The notes beneath the pieces are model-generated. The model was not told the DNA's origin, made no database searches, and worked only from the letters and a program-made list of their open reading frames with translations. Of a DNA stretch of 38,439 bases, positions 8,936-20,360 are shown one piece after another. This DNA comes from Streptosporangiaceae bacterium. GTDB lineage: Bacteria > Actinomycetota > Actinomycetes > Streptosporangiales > Streptosporangiaceae. Within the stretch, counting starts at the first letter, position 1. Each line of letters opens with the position of its first letter. The position numbers and the translations under genes are program-made. Where the stretch lies: the NCBI GenBank assembly GCA_019246795.1, contig JAFAPY010000059.1, positions 1 through 38,439 of the forward strand. The letters are read 5' to 3'.

Positions 8936-10165
8936 TCAACTGAGCCTGGCGGCCACCAGGTCCCATACCGCGTCGGCCAGCACTTCCTTCGGCCCGCGCG
9001 GGACCGGGGTGACCGTCCCGTCGGCGGCGTAGACGGCCGCCTCGTTGTCGGGCGTGCCGAAGCCGAGGCCGCCGCCCACCGGGTTGACCACGAGCAGGTC
9101 ACAGCCCTTGCGGGCGAGCTTGGCCCTGGCGGCGTCGGCCGAGGTGTCGGTCTCGGCGGCAAACCCGACCAGGACCTGCGGGTGCCCCGGCTCCGGGTGT
9201 GCCCGCTGCTGACGACCCCGCTGCTGATGACGGAGCGCGGCGAGCTCGGCGAGGATGTCCGGGTTCTCGGTCAGCCGCAGCGGCTCCGGCGGCTGGCCGG
9301 CCTTCTTGATCTTCGCCGCGCTGCGGGCCTCGGGACGGTAATCCGCCACCGCGGCCGCCATGACCACCGCATCCGCGCCGGCCGCGGCATCCAGCACGGC
9401 GTCCCGCATCTCGCACGCCGACACGACCCGGAGGACCTTGGCACCGCCCGGGTCCGGCAGCGCCACGTTGGCCGCGACCACGGTCGCCTCGGCGCCCCTG
9501 GCGACGGCGGCCCGGGCCAGCGCGTACCCCTGCGTTCCCGTGGACCAGTTGCCGATGAACCGCACCGGGTCGATCTCTTCCCTGGTGCCGCCGGCTGATA
9601 TCAGCACGCGCCGTCCTGCCAGGTCCCGGGGTGCCCCGGCGAGCAGCCGGACCGCCACCGCGAAGATCTCCTCAGGCTCCGGCAGCCGGCCCGGACCACT
9701 GTCCGCCCCGGTGAGCCTGCCCGCCGCGGGCTCGAGCACCACCGTCCCGCGGCTGCGCAGCACGGAGACATTCGCCCTGGTGGCCGGGTGCTGCCACATC
9801 TCGGTATGCATGGCGGGGGCGAACAATACCGGGCAGGTGGCGGTGAGCAGCGTGGATGTCAGCAGGTCGTCGGCCATCCCGGCCGCGGCGCGCGCCAGCA
9901 GGTCGGCCGTCGCCGGCGCTACCACGACCAGGTCGGCCGACTGCCCGATCCGGACGTGCGGCACCTGCCAGGCGTCGGTCCATGCGTCCGTGGTGACCGG
10001 CTCGCCGGACAGCGCCGCCCAGGTCGCCTCGCCGACGAACCGGAGCGCGTCAGGGGTGGGCACCACCCGGACCCGGAAGCCGGACTCGGTGAGCAGCCTG
10101 AGCAGCTCGCAGCATTTGTACGCCGCGATGCCGGCGCCGACGCCGAGCACGACGCGCGGCGGCAT
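8936..10165 (-). CDS. coaBC: Bifunctional phosphopantothenoylcysteine decarboxylase / synthetase
   Basis: It carries out two steps of CoA synthesis. The FMN-dependent CoaC half (1-180) shows His70 (WQVPHVRIG), the flavin-binding [13 protein letters not shown], and APAMHTEMW where the textbook motif is PxMNxxMW. The substrate clamp reads [16 protein letters not shown] and lacks the Cys of the E. coli ACGxxGPGR loop. The CoaB half (185-409) shows [29 protein letters not shown] and KIKK for CTP and substrate binding. The length of 409 is normal. The start ATG 10165 lies 8 bases after the rpoZ stop, so the two genes are probably one operon. The changed residues look like actinobacterial variants and do not suggest decay. 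Confidence 0.96.
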   Translation of the reverse strand: MPPRVVLGVGAGIAAYKCCELLRLLTESGFRVRVVPTPDALRFVGEATWAALSGEPVTTDAWTDAWQVPHVRIGQSADLVVVAPATADLLARAAAGMADDLLTSTLLTATCPVLFAPAMHTEMWQHPATRANVSVLRSRGTVVLEPAAGRLTGADSGPGRLPEPEEIFAVAVRLLAGAPRDLAGRRVLISAGGTREEIDPVRFIGNWSTGTQGYALARAAVARGAEATVVAANVALPDPGGAKVLRVVSACEMRDAVLDAAAGADAVVMAAAVADYRPEARSAAKIKKAGQPPEPLRLTENPDILAELAALRHQQRGRQQRAHPEPGHPQVLVGFAAETDTSADAARAKLARKGCDLLVVNPVGGGLGFGTPDNEAAVYAADGTVTPVPRGPKEVLADAVWDLVAARLS

Positions 10166-10173
10166 GACGGCCT

Positions 10174-10467
10174 TTAGGACTCGGCGTAGGACTCGGCGGC
10201 GGGCTCGGCGGACTCGACGTTGAGCAGCCGCTCCTTGATCTCGCGCAGTGAGATCGACAGCGGCTTTTCCTGGCTGCGCGTCTCCACCAGCGGCCCGACG
10301 TACTCAAGCAGCCCCTCACCGAGCTGCGAGTAGTAAGCGTTGATCTGCCGGGCGCGCTTCGCGGCCATGATCACCAGCCGGTACTTGCTGTCCACGACAT
10401 CGAGGAGCTCGTCGATCGGCGGGTTGATGATGCCGTCGGCGACCCCAAGGGTCTGGGTCCCTGCCAC
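10174..10467 (-). CDS. rpoZ: RNA polymerase omega subunit
   Basis: A 97-residue omega subunit that helps RNA polymerase beta' fold and assemble. The core motif is [20 protein letters not shown], followed by [18 protein letters not shown], which is the typical actinobacterial form. The C-terminal tail is acidic and low in complexity ([13 protein letters not shown]). It follows gmk by 20 bases, the standard gmk-rpoZ-coaBC order. Confidence 0.96.
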   Translation of the reverse strand: MAGTQTLGVADGIINPPIDELLDVVDSKYRLVIMAAKRARQINAYYSQLGEGLLEYVGPLVETRSQEKPLSISLREIKERLLNVESAEPAAESYAES

Positions 10468-10487
10468 CTTCTGCCTTCCTTACCGGC

Positions 10488-11111
10488 TCACTGCTCCATC
10501 AAGGCTACCAGCTCCCGGCACACGTCCGTGACCGACGTGTTGACCAGTGTGATGTCGAACTCGCCGGCCGCGGCCATTTCTTCCTCCGCGACGGCAAGGC
10601 GGCGCGCGATGACCTCGGCAGGCTCGGTGCCGCGGCCGGTGAGCCTGCGCACCAGCTCCTCCCAGGACGGCGGGGCCAGGAACACCATGCGGGCGTCGGG
10701 GACCGCGCGCTTGACCTGGCGGGCCCCGTTGACGTCGATCTCCAGCAAGGTGGGCACGCCCGCCTTCAGCCGCTCCTCGACCGGTGCGCGAGGGGTGCCC
10801 GACCGCTGGCGGCCGTAGAGCTCTGCCCATTCCAGCAGCGCTCCCTGCGCCGCCAGCCGGTCGAACTCCTCGTCGGTGACGAAGTAATATTCGCGCCCGT
10901 CGACTTCCCCCGGCCGCGGCGGCCGCGTCGTGACCGACACCGAGATCCAGATCTCGGGGGAAGCCCTGCCCAGTGCCGCGACGACCGTGCTCTTCCCGAC
11001 CCCGGAGGGCCCGGAGAGCACGGTCAGCCGCGAATGCGGCGGCGTGGCGAGCACGCCACAGGGCCGCGCTGGTTTCGGCTGCCCCCCGCCCGGCGGTTCA
11101 GATATCGGCAC
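10488..11111 (-). CDS. gmk: Guanylate kinase
   Basis: It phosphorylates GMP to GDP. The protein has the P-loop [11 protein letters not shown] (32-42), the GMP-binding [20 protein letters not shown] stretch and the [13 protein letters not shown] strand. The start is not certain. GTG 11111 overlaps the end of mihF by 14 bases and gives a 207-residue protein with a Pro-rich N-terminus. GTG 11054 would begin three residues before a Pro-Pro-His stretch at the core domain (188 residues). I prefer 11111 because family members in actinobacteria carry such an extension and because overlap suggests coupling with mihF. Confidence 0.93.
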   Translation of the reverse strand: MPISEPPGGGQPKPARPCGVLATPPHSRLTVLSGPSGVGKSTVVAALGRASPEIWISVSVTTRPPRPGEVDGREYYFVTDEEFDRLAAQGALLEWAELYGRQRSGTPRAPVEERLKAGVPTLLEIDVNGARQVKRAVPDARMVFLAPPSWEELVRRLTGRGTEPAEVIARRLAVAEEEMAAAGEFDITLVNTSVTDVCRELVALMEQ

Positions 11112-11418
11112 CGAACTCTTGCTCAAGCGCGGCCCGCTGGTTGGTACCCAGCCCGCGCACGCGGCGCGATTCCGCGATGCCAAGCCTTTCCATGATCTGC
11201 CTCGCCCTGACCTTGCCCACGCCCGGCAGGGACTCCAGCAGAGCGGAAACCTTCATCTTGCCAATCACGTCATCGGTCGTGCCTTCCTTGATGACATCAG
11301 ACAAGCTGGTGGCCCCGCGCTTGAGACGGTTTTTTACCTCAGCGCGTTCTTTGCGTGCCCTGGCGGCCTTCTCCAGGGCAGCCGCACGCTCTTCGGGGGT
11401 GAGGGGAGGAAGAGCCAC
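11098..11418 (-). CDS. mihF: Actinobacterial integration host factor mIHF
   Basis: A 106-residue nucleoid protein that binds DNA without strong sequence preference and is unrelated to E. coli IHF. The N-terminal half is a long charged helix ([20 protein letters not shown]). The C-terminal half has the helix-two-turn-helix [20 protein letters not shown] (64-83), as in S13. GTG 11418 is the start, with GAGGTG 7 bases upstream. It stands at the head of mihF-gmk-rpoZ-coaBC-metK, with a 349-base AT-rich region behind it that must hold its promoter. Confidence 0.95.
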   Translation of the reverse strand: MALPPLTPEERAAALEKAARARKERAEVKNRLKRGATSLSDVIKEGTTDDVIGKMKVSALLESLPGVGKVRARQIMERLGIAESRRVRGLGTNQRAALEQEFGADI

Positions 11419-11767
11419 TCGGTGTCACCTCGGGTTTCGTCGGAAAAAAAGGTTTGTCGGGAGGGGAAACTAGCTAACCACCTACCCTTTAGGCAACGCA
11501 AACCGGCGTTTAGGACATCACAAATTGAAATATATTACTTGACGTAAGGAAGATATTACGTATTGTTACCATAACGCTCCCCCACACCCGTCCCGTGGCC
11601 GTGGCCTCGGCACGAGGGTTATGCCATGTATCCTGACATCCTACTCGCTGCGTGAGCCGGACGTCACCCCAGGTCATCTCGTGCTCATGGCCGACACGAT
11701 GACGCGGCCGCCCGTGCGTCCGGTTCGCGCCGGGCGTGGGCACGGCGCGCGCGCCCGCACGGCGGGC
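11419..11767. other. Gene-free AT-rich region between pyrF and mihF
   Basis: The 349 bases hold no convincing gene; small open frames on both strands have no recognisable content. The stretch 11511-11575 is strikingly AT-rich for this genome. It contains an inverted repeat ACGTAA (11542-11547), 8-base spacer, TTACGT (11556-11561), and on the minus strand two TAATAT hexamers that could serve as -10 boxes for mihF. This is probably the mihF promoter and operator region. Confidence 0.6.
11542..11561. promoter_or_regulatory. Inverted repeat upstream of mihF
   Basis: ACGTAA-N8-TTACGT forms a perfect 6+6 inverted repeat in the AT-rich block 124 bases before mihF. It may be an operator; the binding protein is unknown. 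Confidence 0.4.
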
Positions 11768-12478
11768 TCACGCCGGGCGGGGCATGGTGGTGCGGCGCAG
11801 GGAGGCGGCGATGGCTGCGGCAGCCGCGCCGGGGTCTGACGCGCTGGTGATCGGCCGGCCGATCACCAGCAGGTCCGCCCCCGCCAGCAGAGCCTCCTCC
11901 GGAGTGGCCACCCGCGCCTGGTCATGGGCCTCGCTGCCCGTGGGCCGCACACCCGGGGTGATCAGCGTCACATCCGGGCCGACCTCGGCCCGGACCGCGG
12001 ACACCTCCCGCGGCGAGCAGACCAGCCCCTGGGCGCCGGCCTCGACCGACAAGCTGGCCAGCCGGAGCACCGCGTCCGGCACCCCGCCGGCCATCCCGAT
12101 CCGGCGCAGGTCATCGTCGCCCAGCGAGGTGAGCACGGTGACCGCCGCCACCGTGGTCCCGGGCGCCGCCTGGACCGCAGCGCGGATAACGTCGGGGCCG
12201 CCCGCCGCGTGCACGGTGAGCACGTCAGGCCGCAGCCGGGCCACCGCGCGGGCCGCCCCGGCGACCGTGGCCGGGATGTCATGCAGCTTGAGGTCGAGGA
12301 ACACCGCCACCCGGTTGGCGCCGCGGACCGTCGCCACCACTTGCGGCCCGTGCCTCAGGTAAAGCTCCAGCCCGACCTTGACCGTGCTCACGTGCGGCGT
12401 CACGAGCGCAGCCCAGCGTGCCGCCGTCTCCAGGTCCGGCGCGTCCAGCGCGACGGCCACCGGTGCCTGCTTGCCCAC
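11768..12478 (-). CDS. pyrF: Orotidine 5'-phosphate decarboxylase, short (E. coli/Bacillus-like) form
   Basis: The last enzyme of UMP synthesis. It is a 236-residue TIM barrel with VALDAPDLETA at the N-terminus, the catalytic FLDLKLHDIP block, TVHAAGG, and the phosphate loop LITPGVRP with VIGRPITSASDP. The length and FLDLKLHDIP motif match the short subfamily, whereas Streptomyces and Mycobacterium carry, as I recall, a longer (about 275-residue) type. GTG 12478 is chosen because AGGAG lies 5 bases upstream and the barrel begins directly. An ATG at 12595, overlapping the carB stop, would add 39 residues of no recognisable character. It follows carB with no pyrD between. Confidence 0.94.
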   Translation of the reverse strand: MGKQAPVAVALDAPDLETAARWAALVTPHVSTVKVGLELYLRHGPQVVATVRGANRVAVFLDLKLHDIPATVAGAARAVARLRPDVLTVHAAGGPDVIRAAVQAAPGTTVAAVTVLTSLGDDDLRRIGMAGGVPDAVLRLASLSVEAGAQGLVCSPREVSAVRAEVGPDVTLITPGVRPTGSEAHDQARVATPEEALLAGADLLVIGRPITSASDPGAAAAAIAASLRRTTMPRPA

Positions 12479-12587
12479 CGCCACTCCTGCCACCACTTGC
12501 TCCAAACCGGCGAAACCTGTCACATGTTGCTCGCGCCTGATGACATTGTGCCGCTCCACCGTCCGCGGGACGACCCTGCTGGCCCCC

Positions 12588-15500
12588 TTAGCCATGGCGC
12601 AGCAGCGCGGCGTGCTGCTGCAGCGAGCGGACCCCCACCTCGCCGCGGATGATTGCCTCGATGCCCTGCACCGCGGCGGCGAGGCCAGCGGCGGTGGTCA
12701 CGCACGGGATGCCGCGGCGGACCGCGGCGGTGCGGATCTCGTAGCCGTCAAGGCGCGGGCCGGACTGGCCTGGGCTGCCGAACGGGGTGTTCACGATCAG
12801 GTCCACCTCGCCTGCGAGGATCCGCGTCACCACGGTCGGCTCGCCCGATGGACCGGGACCGTCGCCGTGCTTGCGCACGATCGTGGCACGAACGCCGTTG
12901 CGGCGCAGCGCCTCCGCGGTTCCCTCGGTGGCCCAGATCTCGAAGCCCAAGTCGGCGAGGCGCTTGACCGGGAAGATCATCGAGCGCTTGTCCCGGTTCG
13001 CCATCGACACGAACACCCGCCCCTTGACCGGCAGCGAGCCGTAGACCGCCGCCTGCGACTTGGCGTACGCGGTGCCGAACTCCGCGTCGATCCCCATCAC
13101 CTCGCCGGTGGAGCGCATCTCCGGGCCGAGCACGGTGTCGACATGGTCGCCGGACGGGTCCCGGAACCGGCCGAACGGCAGCACCGCCTCCTTCACCGCG
13201 ATCGGCGCGTCGCCCGGACTGCCGCCGTCGCCATGGGCAGGCAGCAGGCCCTCCGCGCGCAGGGCGCCGATGGGGGATCCCAGCATGATCCGGGCCGCGG
13301 CCTTCGCCAGCGGCACGCCGGTGGCCTTGGACACGAACGGCACCGTGCGGGACGCCCGCGGGTTCGCCTCGAGCACGTACAGCACCCCCGCCGCCAGCGC
13401 GTACTGCGCGTTGAGCAGGCCGCGCACGCCGATCCCGGCCGCGATCGCCTCGGTGGCGGCCCGGATCTGCGCGATGTCGCTGCGGCCGAGGGTGATCGGC
13501 GGCAGCGCGCACGCCGAATCGCCGGAATGGATGCCCGCCTCCTCGATGTGCTCCATCACGCCGCCGAGGTACAGCTCGCGCCCGTCATACAGCGCGTCGA
13601 CGTCCACCTCGATGGCGTCGTCGAGGAATCTGTCGATGAGCACGGGGTGCCCGGGGCTCACCTGCGTCGCGCGGGCCACGTAGGAGCGCAGCGTGGCGTC
13701 GTCGTAGACGATCTCCATGCCGCGCCCGCCGAGCACGTACGAGGGCCGCACCAGCGCCGGGTAGCCGATCTCCCGCGCCACCTGGACCGCCTCGTCGGCC
13801 GACGTGGCGGTCCCGTACCTGGGCGCGGTCAGCCCGGCCGCCTGCAGAACCCGGGCGAAGGCGCCGCGGTCCTCGGCCAGGTGGATCGCGTCGGTCGAGG
13901 TGCCGGCCACCGGGACCCCGGCCGCGGCGAGCCCGCGGGCCAGGCCGAGCGGGGTCTGCCCGCCCAGTGAGACGATCACCCCGGCGACCGGGCCGCTTGC
14001 CTGCTCGGCGTGCACCACCTCCAGCACGTCCTCGGCTGTCAGCGGCTCGAAGTACAGCCGGCCCGAGGTGTCGTAGTCGGTGGAGACCGTCTCGGGGTTG
14101 CAGTTGACCATCACGGTCTCGTAGCCCGCGTCGGCGAGCGCGAACGAGGCGTGCACGCACGCGTAGTCGAACTCGATGCCCTGGCCGATCCGGTTCGGCC
14201 CGCTGCCCAGGATGATCACCTTGGGCCTGGTCCCCGGCGGGACCTCGGTCTCCTCGTCGTAGGTGGAGTACAGGTACGGGGTGCGCGCGGCGAACTCCGC
14301 CGCGCAGGTGTCGACCGCGTGGTAGACCGGCCGCACCCCGAGCCGCCAGCGGCGTTCGCGCTCCTCGGCCTCGGCGCACCCGCGCAGCTCGGCGATCTGG
14401 GCGTCGGACAGCCCGGCGCCCTTTGCTTCCCGCAGCGTGTCCGCGTCCAGGTGCCGCGCAGCCTTGGTTCGTTCTGCTATCTCGTCGATCTTTGCGATCT
14501 GGTCGACGAACCATGGGTCGATCCCCGTCGCTTCGGCCACCTGCGCCACGCCAGCGCCGGCGCGCAGCACCTGGTGCACCGCGGCCAGCCTCCCGTCGTG
14601 CGGGGTCGCGGCCGCGCGCAGCAGCTGCGCCGCATCCCCTGGCGGATTGTCATAGCAGAACGACGCATGGTTGCTCTCCACGGACCGCAGCGCCTTGCCC
14701 AGCGCCTCGGCGAAGCTGCGGCCGATGGCCATGGCCTCGCCGACGCTCTTCATGTGCGTGGTGAGCGCGGTGTCGGCACCGGGGAACTTCTCGAAGGCGA
14801 ACCGGGGCACCTTGACCACGACGTAGTCCAGCGCCGGCTCGAAGCAGGCGGGGGTCTGGCCGGTGATGTCGTTGCCGATCTCGTCCAGGGTGTAGCCGAG
14901 GGCGAGCCGCGCGGCGATCTTGGCGATGGGGAACCCGGTGGCCTTGGACGCGAGCGCGGAGGAGCGGGACACCCGGGGGTTCATCTCGATGACCACCATG
15001 CGCCCGGTGGCCGGGTCGACCGCGAACTGGATGTTGCAGCCGCCGGTGTCCACGCCGACGGCGCGCATGACCGCGATCGCCGTGTCCCGCATCCGCTGGT
15101 ACTCGCGGTCGGTGAGCGTCATCGCCGGGGCGACGGTGACCGAGTCGCCGGTGTGCACGCCCATCGGGTCGATGTTCTCGATCGAGCAGACGACGACCAC
15201 GTTGTCCTTGCCGTCGCGCATCAGCTCGAGCTCGAACTCCTTCCAGCCCAGCACGCTCTCCTCCAGCAGCACCTCGTGCGTCGGGCTGGCGTCCAGCCCG
15301 GCCCCGGCGATGCGCCGCAGGTCGTGGGCATTTCCGGCGATGCCGGAGCCCGCCCCGCCCAGGGTGAACGAGGGCCGCACCACGACCGGGTAGCCCAGGC
15401 CGTCCGCCGCGGCCAGGCACTGGTCAAGGCCGCGGCAGATGCGGCTGCGCGGCACCTCGGCGCCGAGCCCGGTGACGATCTGCTTGAACCGCTCCCGGTC

Positions 15501-15881
15501 CTCCCCGGCCCTGATCGCGTCGATGTTCGCGCCGATCAGCTCGGCACGGTACTTGCCCAGGACGCCCTGGTCGTACAGGGCGACCGCGGCGTTCAGCGCG
15601 GTCTGGCCGCCCAGGGTGGGCAGCACCGCGTCGGGCCGCTCGATCGCGATGACCTTCTCCAGCGTCTCCGCGGTGATCGGCTCCACGTAGGTCGCGTCGG
15701 CGAACTCGGGATCGGTCATGATCGTGGCCGGGTTGGAGTTGACCAGGCTGACCCGGATCTGCTCGCTTCGCAGGACGCGGCACGCCTGGGTGCCCGAGTA
15801 GTCGAACTCGCAGCCCTGGCCGATGACGATCGGGCCGGAGCCGATCACCAGCACCGATCGCAGGTCCTCACGCCGTGGCAC
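12588..15881 (-). CDS. carB: Carbamoyl-phosphate synthase large subunit
   Basis: A 1097-residue synthetase that makes carbamoyl phosphate from bicarbonate, ATP and the ammonia channelled from CarA, for pyrimidines and arginine. Two ATP-grasp halves are visible, each with its Rossmann start ([20 protein letters not shown] near residue 10, [20 protein letters not shown] near 555). The manganese/ATP motifs [18 protein letters not shown] and [18 protein letters not shown] are both intact. The final 150 residues are the MGS-like allosteric domain ([10 protein letters not shown] to the end). GTG 15881 is the start; AGGTGA lies just upstream and overlaps the carA stop, 3 bases away, so the two subunits are translationally coupled. 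Confidence 0.97.
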   Translation of the reverse strand: MPRREDLRSVLVIGSGPIVIGQGCEFDYSGTQACRVLRSEQIRVSLVNSNPATIMTDPEFADATYVEPITAETLEKVIAIERPDAVLPTLGGQTALNAAVALYDQGVLGKYRAELIGANIDAIRAGEDRERFKQIVTGLGAEVPRSRICRGLDQCLAAADGLGYPVVVRPSFTLGGAGSGIAGNAHDLRRIAGAGLDASPTHEVLLEESVLGWKEFELELMRDGKDNVVVVCSIENIDPMGVHTGDSVTVAPAMTLTDREYQRMRDTAIAVMRAVGVDTGGCNIQFAVDPATGRMVVIEMNPRVSRSSALASKATGFPIAKIAARLALGYTLDEIGNDITGQTPACFEPALDYVVVKVPRFAFEKFPGADTALTTHMKSVGEAMAIGRSFAEALGKALRSVESNHASFCYDNPPGDAAQLLRAAATPHDGRLAAVHQVLRAGAGVAQVAEATGIDPWFVDQIAKIDEIAERTKAARHLDADTLREAKGAGLSDAQIAELRGCAEAEERERRWRLGVRPVYHAVDTCAAEFAARTPYLYSTYDEETEVPPGTRPKVIILGSGPNRIGQGIEFDYACVHASFALADAGYETVMVNCNPETVSTDYDTSGRLYFEPLTAEDVLEVVHAEQASGPVAGVIVSLGGQTPLGLARGLAAAGVPVAGTSTDAIHLAEDRGAFARVLQAAGLTAPRYGTATSADEAVQVAREIGYPALVRPSYVLGGRGMEIVYDDATLRSYVARATQVSPGHPVLIDRFLDDAIEVDVDALYDGRELYLGGVMEHIEEAGIHSGDSACALPPITLGRSDIAQIRAATEAIAAGIGVRGLLNAQYALAAGVLYVLEANPRASRTVPFVSKATGVPLAKAAARIMLGSPIGALRAEGLLPAHGDGGSPGDAPIAVKEAVLPFGRFRDPSGDHVDTVLGPEMRSTGEVMGIDAEFGTAYAKSQAAVYGSLPVKGRVFVSMANRDKRSMIFPVKRLADLGFEIWATEGTAEALRRNGVRATIVRKHGDGPGPSGEPTVVTRILAGEVDLIVNTPFGSPGQSGPRLDGYEIRTAAVRRGIPCVTTAAGLAAAVQGIEAIIRGEVGVRSLQQHAALLRHG

Positions 15882-15884
15882 GGC

Positions 15885-17042
15885 TCACCTCTTGGCCTGG
15901 TCGAGCAGGGCGCAGAACCGGTCGAAGTGGTCGGCGGCGTCGTGCGGGCCGGGAGCGGCCTCCGGGTGGTACTGCACGCCGAACACCGGGCGCTCCAGCA
16001 GGCGCAGGCCCTCGACCACGCCGTCGTTGAGGTTGACGTGGCTGACCGCCGCCGGGCCGTACGGCGTGCCGAACGGCTCCAGCGCTTCGGGTGGCACGTG
16101 TGACCAGGTGGCGCCGTCGTCGCCGGCCGGGCCGGCCGCGTTGCCGGGGAGGGCGGCGGCGAAGCCGTGGTTGTGGCTGGTGATGTAGACGCGGCGGGTG
16201 GCCAGGTCCATGACCGGCTGGTTCACCCCCCGGTGCCCGTAGCCGAGCTTGTAGGTGCGCAGGCCCAGCGCCAGGGCGAGGATCTGGCTGCCCAGGCAGA
16301 TGCCGAACACCGGCAGGCCGGCGCCGAGCACCCCTCGCATCGCGGCCACCGCGTAGCCGGCCGCGGCGGGGTCGCCGGGGCCGTTGGAAAAGAACACGCC
16401 GTCCGGCCCGGCGGCGAGGACCTGCTCCGCCGTCCAGGTGGCCGGGACCACGACCACCTCGCAGCCCCTGGCGGCGAGGTGGCGCGGCGTGGCGGCCTTG
16501 ATGCCGAGGTCCACGGCCACGACACGGTGCCTGGCCTGGCCGGAGGGGCTGACCGTGTAGGGCTGCGGCGTGGTCACCACCCGCGCCAGGTCGGCCCCGG
16601 TCATCTGCGGGCTGGCCAGGACCCGCTGCAGCAGGGCGCCGGGGTCGCTCTCGGTGGTGCTGACCGCCGCCCGCATGGCGCCTCGCTCGCGCACCCGCCT
16701 GGTCAGCGCCCTGGTGCCGCGGATGGCGATGCCGGGGACGCCCTGGTCTTTCAGGTACGCGTCAAGGCCTTGCTGCGCCCGCCAGCTCGACGCGATCCTG
16801 GCCGGCTCGCGGACGACGTAGCCGCTGACCCAGACCCGCCGCGACTCCGGGTCGGCGTCATTCACGCCGGTGTTGCCGATGTGCGGCGCGGTCATCGCCA
16901 CGATCTGCCGGCAGTAGGAGGGGTCGGTCAGCGTCTCCTGGTAGCCGGTCATGCCGGTGTTGAAGACCATCTCGCCGAACGCCTCGCCTTCGGCGCCGAA
17001 GGCGGTCCCGCGCAGCGTCGTGCCGTCCTCCAGCACGAGCAT
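15885..17042 (-). CDS. carA: Carbamoyl-phosphate synthase small subunit (glutaminase)
   Basis: The 385-residue partner of CarB hydrolyses glutamine and feeds ammonia to it. The N-terminal CarA domain shows GEMVFNTGMTGYQETLTDPS, and the class I amidotransferase domain has nucleophile Cys249 in FGICLGSQ and the His/Glu pair in GVQYHPEAAPGP. ATG 17042 is preferred, giving MLVLEDG; GTG 17063, one base after the pyrC stop, is the alternative and would add seven residues. The tight packing in the pyr operon makes coupled translation likely. Confidence 0.96.
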   Translation of the reverse strand: MLVLEDGTTLRGTAFGAEGEAFGEMVFNTGMTGYQETLTDPSYCRQIVAMTAPHIGNTGVNDADPESRRVWVSGYVVREPARIASSWRAQQGLDAYLKDQGVPGIAIRGTRALTRRVRERGAMRAAVSTTESDPGALLQRVLASPQMTGADLARVVTTPQPYTVSPSGQARHRVVAVDLGIKAATPRHLAARGCEVVVVPATWTAEQVLAAGPDGVFFSNGPGDPAAAGYAVAAMRGVLGAGLPVFGICLGSQILALALGLRTYKLGYGHRGVNQPVMDLATRRVYITSHNHGFAAALPGNAAGPAGDDGATWSHVPPEALEPFGTPYGPAAVSHVNLNDGVVEGLRLLERPVFGVQYHPEAAPGPHDAADHFDRFCALLDQAKR

Positions 17043-17064
17043 GGCGGTTTTCCCTGCGCTCACC

Positions 17065-18398
17065 TCAGCCCAGCTTCCCGTCGAGCACGGTGGGGACGCC
17101 GCGCAGGAAGGTCGCCACCACCCGGCCCGGCAGCTCCATCCCGGCGAACGGCGTGTTGCGGCTCTTGGACGCGCCCGGCGTGACCGCCTCGGGGGGCGCC
17201 GCTGGATCGTACAGGGTGAGGCTGGCGGGGCGCCCGGCCGCCAGCGGGCCGCCGTGCCCGGCAAGCCGCCCGATCCGCGCCGGGCGGGCCGACATCCGGT
17301 CCGCGACGCCGTCCCAGTCGAGCAGCCCGCTGTCCACCATGGCCTGCTGCACGGCGCGCAGCGCGGTCTCCAGCCCGATCATCCCGAAGGCGGCCTCCGG
17401 CCACTCGGTCTCCTTGGCCTCCACCGGGTGCGGGGCGTGGTCGGTGGCCACGCAGTCGATGGTGCCGTCGGCGAGCGCGCGCCTGAGCTCGGCCACGTCG
17501 GCGGCGGTGCGCAGCGGCGGGTTGACCTTGAACACCGGGTCGTAGCCGGCGGCGAGCTCGTCGGTCAGCAGCAGGTGATGCGGGGTGACCTCCGCGGTGA
17601 CCGGCCATCCCTTGGACTTCGCCCAGCGGATGATCTCCGCCGACCCCGCGGTGGACACGTGGCACACGTGCAGCGCGGAGCCGACGTGCGCGGCGAGCAG
17701 GCAGTCCCGCGCGACGATCGCCTCCTCGGCGACGGCGGGCCAGCCGGCCAGGCCCAGGCGGCCGGACATCTCGCCCTCGTTGAGCTGCGCGCCCTCGGTG
17801 AGCCGCGGCTCCTGCGCATGCTGGGCGATCACCCCGTCGAAGGCCTTGACGTACTCCAGCGCGCGGCGCATCAGCAGCGGGTCGGCCACGCACCGGCCGT
17901 CGTCGGAGAAGACACGGACGCGCGCGGCCGAGTCTGCCATGGTGCCCAGCTCGGCGAGCCTGACCCCGCCGAGCCCGACGCTGACAGCGCCGACCGGCTG
18001 GACGTCGCAGCGGCCGCAGGCACGGCCAAGCCGCCATACCTGTTCCACGACCCCGGCGGTGTCGGCCACCGGGTCGGTGTTGGCCATCGCGTGCACCGCC
18101 GTGTAACCGCCGAGCGCCGCCGCCCTGGTGCCGGTCTCCACGGTCTCCGCGTCCTCGCGGCCCGGCTCGCGCAGGTGAGTGTGCAGGTCGACGAGGCCCG
18201 GCAGCGCGACCAGGCCGTCCGCGTCGAGCACCCGCGCGCCGGCCTGGCTCAGCCCGGAGCCGATCGCGGCGATCGTCCCGCCGCGGACCAGGATGTCGGC
18301 GGGGCCGTCCGCCTGGGCGACGCCGGCGCCTGCGCCGGCCAGCGCGGCGCCGCGGACCAGCCACGCGCCCTGGCCGCCCTTGCCGGGCGCCGGGCCGG

Positions 18399-18402
<4 letters not shown>
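17065..18402 (-). CDS. pyrC: Dihydroorotase
   Basis: A 445-residue zinc amidohydrolase of the long (class I) type that cyclises carbamoyl aspartate to dihydroorotate. Metal-binding motifs are present: [14 protein letters not shown], the His of HVCHVST, and CVATDHAPH. The substrate-binding [11 protein letters not shown] block is near the C-terminus. The start GTG 18402 overlaps the pyrB stop as GTGA, which indicates coupled translation. Confidence 0.96.
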
Positions 18403-20002
<1,600 letters not shown>

Positions 20003-20091
20003 TCACCGGACGGTCCTTAAAGGATGTCTACCGTGGCGATCATACGGTGAGTTACCTGCAGCTGCGGCCGTCATGCCGGGCCGGCGCGCTA

Positions 20092-20107
20092 TGTGATTTA
20101 GCTCACA
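20092..20107. promoter_or_regulatory. CRP/GlxR-type palindrome
   Basis: TGTGATTTAGCTCACA matches the CRP-family consensus TGTGA-N6-TCACA in all ten fixed positions and also the corynebacterial GlxR form with central TA. It lies 111 bases upstream of the pyrR start and 254 bases upstream of bldD, so either gene could be the target. Confidence 0.65.
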
Positions 20108-20278
20108 CCAAGCGGCCGCGGCGGGACGTGACCAGGGCAGGCGGGCGGCTCCGGCGGCCGCCAGCTGTGCCGGACACCTGCACTTCTGCGGGTTCCGGGC
20201 CGCCGGCGGCCGGGCGCATCGTGATTCGGCCCGGTAAGCCGGTTACCCGGCGGGGCGGGTGACTTTTTCCGATTCGGC

Positions 20279-20307
20279 TTGACCTCGTTGCCCGAGCCGC
20301 CTACCGT
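20279..20307 (+). promoter_or_regulatory. bldD promoter
   Basis: TTGACC (20279-20284), 17-base spacer, TACCGT (20302-20307): a near-consensus -35 and a TANNNT -10 for the principal sigma factor. Transcription would begin near 20314, giving a leader of about 47 bases. Confidence 0.6.
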
Positions 20308-20319
20308 CACTGAGCGTAA
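20307..20319. promoter_or_regulatory. BldD box (autoregulation)
   Basis: TCACTGAGCGTAA fits the pseudo-palindromic BldD consensus TNACNC(A/T)GNGTNA with one mismatch (G for C at position 6). It covers the end of the -10 box and the predicted transcription start, the position at which BldD would block its own gene. Confidence 0.6.
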
Positions 20320-20360
20320 CCGTTACCGTAAGCGACGACCGGCCGGGGAACCGAGGAGCC

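Noticed and set aside
11510-11743. 77-codon minus-strand frame upstream of mihF
   Set aside because: It has no ribosome site and no conserved content, and it crosses the AT-rich promoter region.
14010-16103. 697-codon plus-strand frame opposite carB
   Set aside because: It is the antisense shadow of carB and carA, with His/Arg/Val-rich composition and no recognisable domain.
20042-20054. Second BldD-like box (ATACGGTGAGTTA) upstream of pyrR
   Set aside because: It has two mismatches to the fixed positions, too weak to call without binding data.
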